In this document: positions 8,590-14,971 of the stretch, one piece after another
How the letters are laid out: the number at the start of each line of letters is the position of its first letter
Position numbering within the stretch: the stretch's first letter is position 1
DNA from: Adlercreutzia mucosicola DSM 19490
Lineage (GTDB): Bacteria > Actinomycetota > Coriobacteriia > Coriobacteriales > Eggerthellaceae
Assembly (NCBI RefSeq): GCF_000422625.1
Contig: NZ_AUGK01000012.1
Location: forward strand, 1 to 64,000
Direction: 5' to 3'
Length of the DNA: 64,000 nt
Program-made: the position numbers and the translations under genes
The notes under the pieces: generated by a model
Told to the model about the DNA's origin: nothing
Databases searched by the model: none
What the model saw: only the letters and a program-made list of their open reading frames with translations

Positions 8590-8860
8590 TACGTTCGAGC
8601 ATGCCTCTTCCGACTGACCTAGTCTTTGACCCCACACTCGCGCACCGGGGCTTTTGCTTGCGCTACCGGCCCTCTCGTCCGTCGCAGGCTCTGGCTGCGA
8701 AATGGGTGCGGACGGTGCGACTTACCTCTAGGATACGCCATGCTCACGGCGGGCGGGCCCGCGCGCTTACGTGGATCCTTTCGACCGCATCTGCCTTGGA
8801 CTTGGAAGCGGGCATGCCGCCTCCGCAACTACAGACTCGAAAGAAGCACCGCTAAGTGTA
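8590..8860 (-). promoter_or_regulatory. Long structured leader of the solute-binding protein gene, with possible promoter
   Basis: A possible promoter (TTGGAA at 8876-8881 and TACACT at 8855-8860, with a short 15-base spacer) would give a leader of about 275 bases. Inside it is a compound hairpin at 8676-8714 (CGTCCG and TCGCAG pairing with CTGCGA and CGGACG), plus GC-rich arms near 8656-8670 and 8745-8760. I could not match it to the lysine, glycine, SAM or cobalamin riboswitch consensus. Together with comF upstream sequence this accounts for the gene-free stretch 8573-9049. Confidence 0.35.
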
Positions 8861-9037
8861 GCAGATCGGGCCCCCTTCCAAGAAAAGCCCAGAGAACCTC
8901 TGGTTGACGAACGTCCCCCAAACGGCTGGCGGCATGAAGATCGCACGACTGGGGCACGGTTGCGAGACGCCGCAGAGACGCTGCGCGAACGGCTCTGCGG
9001 CGGCGATTCCCGCGACAGAACCGCGGCCGCGGCCCGC

Positions 9038-9043
9038 TATGAT
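9038..9043 (+). promoter_or_regulatory. -10 box of comF; transcript probably leaderless
   Basis: TATGAT ends six bases before the comF ATG at 9050, so the transcript would begin at or next to the start codon. No ribosome site precedes the ATG, which fits leaderless translation, known in Actinobacteria. Confidence 0.5.
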
Positions 9044-9049
9044 GGCCCC

Positions 9050-9928
9050 ATGGCTACCCGCAGCGAACAACTCCCCCTCTTCGACCCCGCCACCGGCATC
9101 GCCGACGGCCCTGCCCTCGCGGACAGCGCCCCCGCACCTGCCCGCAGCCGACAATCGCGGCCGGGCGCATCGAGCGGCGCACGGCCCCGCTCTCCTGCGT
9201 GCCCTCGTCCGAGCGAGCGACGCTGGCGGGAGCGCGCCTTCGAGGTGGTGGCCGAGACCCTGTGGCCCACGCGCTGTGCCGTCTGCGATCGGCCGGGCAC
9301 GCCGCTGTGCCCCGACTGCATCGCCTCGCTCCCCTACATCGACAGCCTGCTGGCCTGCCCCCGCTGCGGCGCTCCCTTCGGGCGCGTCCAGTGCACCGAG
9401 TGCAACCGGGTGCTGCTGGCCGCCTTCGGTTACGAGGAGCCGCCCTACCGTCAGGCCACAAGCCCCCTCGTGCTCACCGAGAAAGTGCGGCGCATCGTAA
9501 CGGTGTACAAGGATCAGGGCGAGCGGTCCCTGGCGCGGCCCATGGCATCGCTCATGGCCCGCGCGACCCCGCCGCCGTGGCTGGACGACGACGCCGTGGC
9601 CTTCGTGCCCGCCACGGCCGCGGCCCGACGCCGGCGCGGCTTCGATCACGCCGAGCACTTGGCCCGGGAGCTGTCGTGGCTTTTGGATGTGGACTTCGCT
9701 CCCCTGCTGGCCACGCCGCGCCGCCTCGACCAGCGCCGGCTGGGCCGCGCAGAGCGCATCCAGAACATGCGGGAGGCTCTGCGAGTGCTTCCCGGCGCCA
9801 CGGTACCCGACGCCGTCATCCTCGTCGACGACGTGTGCACCACCGGCTCCACCCTGTTCGCCGCCACCGAGGCCCTGAAGGCCCAGGGCGCCCGAACGAT
9901 CCACGCCCTTACCTTCGCCCGCGCCTAG
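9050..9928 (+). CDS. comF: ComF-family phosphoribosyltransferase-like protein
   Basis: ComF proteins are linked to DNA uptake in naturally competent bacteria but are also widespread elsewhere. The 292-residue protein has an N-terminal disordered stretch (1-60), a double zinc-finger region with CAVC, CPDC, CPRC and CTEC pairs (about 80-120), and a C-terminal PRTase fold with ILVDDVCTTGST near 262-273, the PRPP-binding loop. The middle carries RRRRGFDHAEHLA, a family mark. ATG 9050 is chosen from the -10 box just upstream; the frame itself is open much further. No other competence genes are nearby. Confidence 0.85.
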   Translation: MATRSEQLPLFDPATGIADGPALADSAPAPARSRQSRPGASSGARPRSPACPRPSERRWRERAFEVVAETLWPTRCAVCDRPGTPLCPDCIASLPYIDSLLACPRCGAPFGRVQCTECNRVLLAAFGYEEPPYRQATSPLVLTEKVRRIVTVYKDQGERSLARPMASLMARATPPPWLDDDAVAFVPATAAARRRRGFDHAEHLARELSWLLDVDFAPLLATPRRLDQRRLGRAERIQNMREALRVLPGATVPDAVILVDDVCTTGSTLFAATEALKAQGARTIHALTFARA

Positions 9929-9942
9929 AGGAGGTGATCGCA

Positions 9943-9978
9943 GAGAAAGAAGAAGGCGCGCCGAGGCCGGCGCGCCTT
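9943..9978 (-). terminator. Terminator between comF and the glycosyltransferase
   Basis: An 11-bp stem, AAGGCGCGCCG/CGGCGCGCCTT (9953-9978), is followed on the minus strand by TTCTTCTTTC. It ends the glycosyltransferase transcript and may also stop comF reads. Confidence 0.8.
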
Positions 9979-10019
9979 CCCAGTAACTTGAAGTTGCCAG
10001 ACGACGGTGCTCGGCTCCC

Positions 10020-11345
10020 CTACTTCGATAGGCGCACGCCCTCGGCCTCGGAGAACTCGGCCACATCCACGGAAATGGAATGGCGGATCGGCTTCCAGGC
10101 GGCCTTCTTCACCAGGGCGATGAGCGCGATGGGGATGTAGGTGAGCATGAACAGCGGGAAGGTGAACATATAGCGCACCTTCTTGGCCGTGGTGGTGCGG
10201 ATGGAATCCCATTCGACGAAGGTGGTGAGCACGCCGAACACGAACATGAACATCAGGTAGTTGCAGAGGCAGAACACGATGGAGGTGAGCGAGGAGGCGA
10301 TGGCCACGCCCGTGGACATGATGCCCGTGGCGGCCAGCACGATGATGATAGTGTTGAAGATGATGGAGATAATGGACAACAGCATACCCGGAGCAATGGT
10401 CATGAGCATGTCGTAGCAGGCGAAGCGATAGCCGCGAGGGTTGGTCACCGCGCCCTTCACCAGGCCGCCGGCATAGTGGGCGAACACCTGGTAGAAGCCC
10501 TTGGCCCAGCGGAAGCGCTGGTTCCACGAGTCGCGGAAGGTGATGGGCTGCTCGTCGTAGAGCACGGCCGTGGGGCAGTAGGCGATGCGCACGCCGTCGA
10601 TGATGGAAGAGGCCGAGAACTCGATGTCCTCGGTCAGCAGGTGCCACTTCCAGCCGCCGGCCTTCTTCAGGATGTCGGCCGCGATGAAGAAGCCCGTGCC
10701 CGACACCGCGCACGAGGTGTTCAGGGTCAGGCGCGCCTGGTTCAGAAACTTGGCCTCGCGCAAGAACCACACGCCGTAGCCGGCGGAGATCCAGTTGCTG
10801 CCGAAGTTCTTGGAGTTGCGGTACGAGGTGGAGGCCTTGGCGCCGGCATCGAAGGTAGCGTTCATCTCGCGGAAATAGTTCACGTCGAGCACATTGTCGG
10901 CATCGAACACGAAATAGGCCTCGTAGTCGCGATCGGCGTACTGCTCCCAGATGGCCTTCAGGCCCCAGTCCAGGGCATAGCCCTTCCCCACCTGCTTGTC
11001 GTTGCGGCGCGGGAACACGATGGCGCCGGCCTCGCGGGCCACCGCCGCCGTATCGTCGGTGCAGTTGTCAGCGATCACGAATACGTCGATGAGCTCGGCC
11101 GGGTAGTTCTGCACCTTGATGGAATGGATGAGATCGGCGATGACCGCCTCCTCGTTGCGGGCGGCCACCATCACGGCGTAGCGGTGGTTCCTCGCCGCCA
11201 CCTTCTTGGGAGCCTTGCGGGTCAGCACGACTAAGACGTAGTAGAGCTGGTAGGTGTAGCAGACGGTAAAGGTCAGAAACACGCAGAAGTTGAAGATGTC
11301 GACGAAGGAAAGGGCCGACACTTGCGATGCTACGGTATCGAACAA
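10020..11345 (-). CDS. Membrane glycosyltransferase, family 2
   Basis: This 441-residue processive-type glycosyltransferase should make or extend a surface polysaccharide at the inner face of the membrane. It has one N-terminal helix (FVDIFNFCVFLTFTV), a GT-A domain with VAARNEEAVI, the metal-binding FDADN, the acceptor/base motif LTEDIEF, and the QRFRWAKG motif (QxxRW) typical of cellulose/hyaluronan-synthase-like enzymes, then four C-terminal helices. TTG 11345 is chosen because GAGGAG lies eight bases upstream and because the TATAAT at 11400-11405 (minus) lies downstream of the longest possible start. The sugar and product are unknown. Confidence 0.82.
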   Translation of the reverse strand: MFDTVASQVSALSFVDIFNFCVFLTFTVCYTYQLYYVLVVLTRKAPKKVAARNHRYAVMVAARNEEAVIADLIHSIKVQNYPAELIDVFVIADNCTDDTAAVAREAGAIVFPRRNDKQVGKGYALDWGLKAIWEQYADRDYEAYFVFDADNVLDVNYFREMNATFDAGAKASTSYRNSKNFGSNWISAGYGVWFLREAKFLNQARLTLNTSCAVSGTGFFIAADILKKAGGWKWHLLTEDIEFSASSIIDGVRIAYCPTAVLYDEQPITFRDSWNQRFRWAKGFYQVFAHYAGGLVKGAVTNPRGYRFACYDMLMTIAPGMLLSIISIIFNTIIIVLAATGIMSTGVAIASSLTSIVFCLCNYLMFMFVFGVLTTFVEWDSIRTTTAKKVRYMFTFPLFMLTYIPIALIALVKKAAWKPIRHSISVDVAEFSEAEGVRLSK

Positions 11346-11399
11346 CTCGATGACTCCTCGGTCTTGCACCCGCCAGGGCGCGACTACGCAAACGACTGA

Positions 11400-11475
11400 A
11401 TTATAGCCTTGGAAATTCCGCCGTGGGGACATTTTGGGACTAAGAGGACGTTTTGGTACTTTTTAGTCGCAAAGA
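11400..11475. promoter_or_regulatory. Divergent control region with 20-bp-spaced direct repeats
   Basis: The minus strand has TATAAT (near 11400) for the glycosyltransferase. Just upstream, GGACATTTTGGGAC and GGACGTTTTGGTAC are direct repeats 20 bases (two helical turns) apart, overlapped by the inverted pair GACTAA/TTAGTC. A weaker third unit, CATTTGGGACAC, follows near 11490. This layout fits an operator between two divergent genes. Confidence 0.45.
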
Positions 11476-11626
11476 GCCCCGCCTCTCCGCATTTGGGACA
11501 CACCGCCTCCACACCTGTAAGGAAAGCGTAAGATTCCCGTGGGCTGCCGATGCGCCAGCGCGCCGGCGGGGCACCCTATGCTACCCTGTGAGCAGAGCTC
11601 CGAACCATTCAGAAAGGAAGTTCCCT

Positions 11627-12883
11627 GTGAGCAAAGCCTGCGACATCAAGGACATCAGCCTGGCCGACGAGGGTCGCGCCCGCATCGAGTGGGCCGACCG
11701 CGACATGCCGGTGCTCGCCCGCATCCGCGAGCGCTTCGCCGAAGAGCGCCCCTTGGAGGGCGTGCGCATCGGCGCCTGCATGCACGTGACCACCGAGACG
11801 GCCAACCTCATGCGCGCGCTCGTAGCCGCCGGCGCTAAGGTCACACTCTGCGCCTCGAACCCGCTTTCCACCCAGGACGACACCGCCGCCTCCCTCGTGC
11901 GCGACTACGGCGTGTCGGTGTTCGCCATCGCCGGCGAGGACGGCGACACCTACCAGCGCCACATCGCCGAGGTAGTGGCCACCAACCCGCAGATCATCAT
12001 GGACGACGGCGCCGATCTGGACACCGCCCTGCACACCAAGTTCACCGACAAGCTGGCCGGCGTGATCGGCGGCACCGAGGAGACCACCACCGGCGTGGTG
12101 CGCCTGGCCGCCATGGCCGCCGAGGGCGCCCTGGCCTACCCGGTGTTCAACATCAACGACGCCAACACCAAGCACTGCTTCGACAACCACTACGGCACGG
12201 GCCAGTCCACCTTGGACGGCATCGTGCGCGCCACGAATCGCCTTCTGTGCGGCCGCACCATGGTGGTGTCCGGCTACGGCTTCTGCGGCAGCGGCCTGGC
12301 CCAGCGGGCCCGCGGCATGGGCATGGACGTCATCGTCTGCGAGGTGGATCCGCTGAAAGCGCTCGAGGCCCACATGGAGGGCTACCGCGTGATGAAGGCC
12401 GCCGAGGCCGCCCGCTTCGCCGACGTGTGGGTGACCGTCACCGGCGACTGCAACGTCATCGACGCCCCGGCCTTCGAGACCATGAAGGACGGCGCCATCG
12501 TGTGCAACTCCGGCCACTTCGACTCCGAGATCAACCTGGAGTGGCTGCGTGAGCACGCCGTGAAGGTGGAGGAGCTCAAACCGCTCGTGGAGGAGTACAC
12601 CCTGCCCGACGGCCGCACCATCATCGTGCTGGCCCAGGGCCGTCTGGTGAACCTCGCCTGTGCCGAGGGGCACCCCGCCTCGGTCATGGACATGAGCTTC
12701 GCCAACCAGGCCCTGGCCGCCGAGTACCTCTACCAGCACGCCGACGAGCTCCAGAACAAGGTGTACGACGTGCCGGCCGCCATCGACGACGGCGTGGCCC
12801 GCGTGAAGCTGGAGACCCTCGGCATCGAGATCGACGAGCTCACCGAGGAGCAGATCGCCTACATGAACAGCTGGAAGTTCTAG
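11627..12883 (+). CDS. ahcY: Adenosylhomocysteinase
   Basis: The enzyme splits S-adenosylhomocysteine to adenosine and homocysteine with bound NAD, keeping methylation reactions running. At 418 residues it has the usual bacterial size for the short form. Visible motifs are [64 protein letters not shown] and the NAD-binding [15 protein letters not shown]. The usual C-terminal YRY motif is replaced by an end at MNSWKF. GTG 11627 follows AAAGGAAG by seven bases; the frame is open further upstream but lacks a site. I looked for an SAH riboswitch upstream and found none. Confidence 0.92.
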   Translation: MSKACDIKDISLADEGRARIEWADRDMPVLARIRERFAEERPLEGVRIGACMHVTTETANLMRALVAAGAKVTLCASNPLSTQDDTAASLVRDYGVSVFAIAGEDGDTYQRHIAEVVATNPQIIMDDGADLDTALHTKFTDKLAGVIGGTEETTTGVVRLAAMAAEGALAYPVFNINDANTKHCFDNHYGTGQSTLDGIVRATNRLLCGRTMVVSGYGFCGSGLAQRARGMGMDVIVCEVDPLKALEAHMEGYRVMKAAEAARFADVWVTVTGDCNVIDAPAFETMKDGAIVCNSGHFDSEINLEWLREHAVKVEELKPLVEEYTLPDGRTIIVLAQGRLVNLACAEGHPASVMDMSFANQALAAEYLYQHADELQNKVYDVPAAIDDGVARVKLETLGIEIDELTEEQIAYMNSWKF

Positions 12884-12902
12884 CCCTGCGCCTTTTAGCG
12901 CT

Positions 12903-12951
12903 CCGCAACCAAGAAAGGGTCCGTGCAATGCGGACCCTTTCTTGGTTGCGG
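12903..12951. terminator. Perfect 21-bp hairpin, two-way terminator
   Basis: The arms 12903-12923 and 12931-12951 are perfectly complementary around a 7-base loop. The inner part GGGTCCG/CGGACCC is followed by TTTCTTGGTT in both directions, so it can end ahcY and also stop reads from the minus-strand side. Confidence 0.7.
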
Positions 12952-12959
12952 GGATCGCC

Positions 12960-13122
12960 GGCGGCAGCGGCAAGGCCGCCTCGGCCGAGCACACGCCGCT
13001 GCGGCAGTACGCCAGCACCGGCCCCCCTTGCCGGGAACTGCCGTGGCCGCTGTCTCGGCATTGATCGCATCCAGCGTGAGCAAGCGCGCGTTGGGCACAT
13101 GGCCACCGCGCGAACATCTCGA
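12960..13122 (-). pseudogene. Frameshifted remnant of a rhodanese-like domain
   Basis: No intact frame exists here, but three frames give pieces of one rhodanese (sulfurtransferase) domain in the right order: DVR, then GGHVPNARLLTLDAIN with AETAATAVPGK, then after a shift PVLAYCRSGVCSAEAALPL, which holds the catalytic-loop Cys (CRSGVCS). It directly follows the Crp-type regulator stop, where a rhodanese gene could be the original second gene of the transcript. At least one frameshift and an internal deletion are needed. A sequencing error is possible for one shift but not for the missing segment. Confidence 0.5.
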
Positions 13123-13126
13123 GCGC

Positions 13127-13903
13127 CTACCAGGACACGTCGCTGTCCCTCAGGTCGTAAAGACGCAGCCGGGTCTCGATGAGATGGCCGTACGCCTCGT
13201 GCAGGGGCGGCAGCAGACGCACGTGGCGATAGCCCAAATCGATGAGCCCCTCGCGAACGAGCTTCTTCAGCTCGCGGCTCACCGTAGGCCGCTCGACGCC
13301 GGCCAGAAACGCGATGTCCTCCTGGGCCACGGGCAGCACGCCCTCGAAGCCGATCTGGCGCGAGAGCTGGTTGCTCAGGCGCAACAGCACCGACACCACC
13401 TTCTCGCGCGCCCGGCGATGGGCAAGGGTCAGGGCCTGTCCGTACATACCGGTGTTGCAATTCAGCGTGAGGCAGCCGTTCAGTTGCTGCGCCTCGTCGA
13501 TAGTCAGGCGCGCCATAAGGTCTTTCACGAAGCCCGCGTCCAAAGCGCACAGGCGCGTGGGCACGAGCGCTGTCAGGAAATAGAAATCCGACGCCCCGTA
13601 GGGCACGTAGACATCGGGGATGCCGATGACCACGCCCTGTCCGTACAGCGACATCGGAATCATCACATCGTCGTTGCCGTACACCTTCGACACGAACAGA
13701 CCGCTGCGCACCACCAGCACCCGCGGTCGGGCCGCCAGATCGGTCCACACCATCTCGCCCACCTCCACATCGGTGAACGAGGGAAGCAGGTACTTGTCGT
13801 CATCGAGGCGCGCACCGCACAGAAACGTGAGCGGGCACCGGCCCCGGTTCGGGCAGGCCAGCGCCTCCGACCGCTGCCGCTCCACCTGGGTGCAAACTTT
13901 CAT
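13127..13903 (-). CDS. Crp/Fnr-family regulator with N-terminal cysteine cluster (copy 1)
   Basis: This 258-residue regulator has a cNMP-binding-like beta barrel (about 40-150), the dimer helix [22 protein letters not shown] and a winged-helix HTH with EDIAFLAGVERPTVSRELKKL. Its N-terminus has C-x5-C-x5-C (ACPNRGRCPLTFLC) shared with the paralogue at 17.9 kb, as are later Cys residues in RLCALD and LNCNT. This could be a metal or Fe-S site sensing redox or oxygen, as in FNR, but that is inference. ATG 13903 follows GGGGAAGGGGAGGG, and the minus-strand TATAAT at 13933-13938 gives a short leader. It probably controls the adjacent molybdoenzyme genes. Confidence 0.82.
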   Translation of the reverse strand: MKVCTQVERQRSEALACPNRGRCPLTFLCGARLDDDKYLLPSFTDVEVGEMVWTDLAARPRVLVVRSGLFVSKVYGNDDVMIPMSLYGQGVVIGIPDVYVPYGASDFYFLTALVPTRLCALDAGFVKDLMARLTIDEAQQLNGCLTLNCNTGMYGQALTLAHRRAREKVVSVLLRLSNQLSRQIGFEGVLPVAQEDIAFLAGVERPTVSRELKKLVREGLIDLGYRHVRLLPPLHEAYGHLIETRLRLYDLRDSDVSW

Positions 13904-13999
13904 AGCCCTCCCCTTCCCCAGAAAACAGGGCCATTATACCGCTGCCGGGCCGCCGCGCAGCATCGTAGGCGAAAGCCGCCCGTGAAGGAGAGGCGCCCT

Positions 14000-14191
14000 C
14001 TACCGCGAGCTCGGGCGATGATCCAGCTGGGCCAGACGACGGCCCAGCCCACGATCCTCCAGTTCGATCACCAGCCGCAGAAGCGCCGCCCCGTCCCGTC
14101 GGCCCACATCTTTCACGAAGCTGGCGAGAGCATCGTAGTAGCGTCGTCCATAAGCAGCCGCCCTTGATCGCCCATTGTGCCGCCAACCATT
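14000..14191 (-). pseudogene. Probable C-terminal gene fragment without a start
   Basis: One minus-strand frame, 63 codons from a stop at 14192-14194 to TAG at 14000, has a protein-like sequence in its last 53 residues: AAAYGRRYYDALASFVKDVG, then RRDGAALLRLVIELEDRGLG and RRLAQLDHRPSSR. No ATG, GTG or TTG start with a ribosome site is present. It looks like the end of a helical protein. A TorD-like chaperone would fit the position beside a molybdoenzyme, but I cannot identify it. With the regulator's promoter it explains most of the gene-free stretch 13904-14349. Confidence 0.35.
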
Positions 14192-14275
14192 CTAACGAAG
14201 AAGCGCCCCCACGCGGGGCGCAAGAAAACCTGCACGGGCTTTTTACACGAGAGATGGACGACCGCCCGAAACCGC

Positions 14276-14303
14276 AGCGGCGGCCCGCCAAGGGGCCGCC
14301 GCT
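14276..14303 (-). terminator. GC-rich hairpin after the Fe-S subunit gene
   Basis: AGCGGCGGCCC and GGGCCGCCGCT pair over 11 bases around a 6-base loop. The minus-strand tract after it (GCGGTTTCGGG) is poor in T, so this may be only a stabilising 3' hairpin. Confidence 0.4.
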
Positions 14304-14349
14304 CGGGGGAGGGATCCCCGGCCGCGCGGGCCGGGGCCGGGGGATGTCG

Positions 14350-14958
14350 CTACTCGTTCACGTTGAACGGCAGGTACCACACCGAGGGGTTCGTGCCCTC
14401 CTCGGGCTTCAGCTGGTAGCCGCCGGCCGCCTCAGCCTGGGCCTTGAGCTCCCCGAGGTCGCCGAAGGCGCGGGCGCCGGCCGGGCAGGCGGCCACGCAG
14501 GCCTGGGCCCGCCCGTCTCCGGCGTCGACGCGCTCGGCGCAGAAGGTGCACTTGTCCATGGTGGCCGGGGGCATCGCCTCGTACATGACGGCCTCGTACT
14601 CGTTGAGCTCCGGGCCGAAGTAGCCGTCCTCGGAGGCCGCCAGGTGGCGCGCGTCGTAGGGGCACACGGTCTGGCAGCTGCCGCAACCGATGCACTTCTC
14701 CTTGTCGATGACGACGATGCCGTCGTCGCGCTTCCAGGTGGCCTCCTGGGGGCAGATCTCCACGCAGGGGGCCGTCTCGCAGTGCATACACAGCATAGGC
14801 ACCGCGGTCTTGCGCACGTCGGGGTAGGTCCCCTCGAATACGCGGTCCACGCGGCTGCGGCGCACGCCCGGGCGCGTGCCGTGGGCCTCCTTGCAGGCCA
14901 CCGAGCAGGCGTGGCAGCCGATGCACTTCTTCAAGTCAATGAGCATTCCGTAAGTCAT
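14350..14958 (-). CDS. Four-cluster 4Fe-4S ferredoxin subunit (DmsB type)
   Basis: This electron-transfer partner of the molybdoenzyme upstream has 202 residues and four Cys clusters: CIGCHACSVACKEAHG (about 12-27), the MLCMHCETAPCVEICP group, CIGCGSCQTVCPYDAR, and the CTFCAERVD plus CVAACPAGAR pair. This is the DmsB/PsrB/NrfC pattern. It has no signal peptide, as expected for a subunit co-exported with its Tat partner. ATG 14958 lies 14 bases after the catalytic gene's stop, with AGGAGGGGATGAGCC as ribosome site. No membrane anchor (DmsC/NrfD) gene follows, so the electron source is open. Confidence 0.9.
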   Translation of the reverse strand: MTYGMLIDLKKCIGCHACSVACKEAHGTRPGVRRSRVDRVFEGTYPDVRKTAVPMLCMHCETAPCVEICPQEATWKRDDGIVVIDKEKCIGCGSCQTVCPYDARHLAASEDGYFGPELNEYEAVMYEAMPPATMDKCTFCAERVDAGDGRAQACVAACPAGARAFGDLGELKAQAEAAGGYQLKPEEGTNPSVWYLPFNVNE

Positions 14959-14971
14959 GGCTCATCCCCTC

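Noticed and set aside
11500-11626. Possible SAH riboswitch before ahcY
   Set aside because: The conserved GAGGAGCGCUGC-type core and pseudoknot partner could not be found; only a plain promoter and ribosome site are visible.
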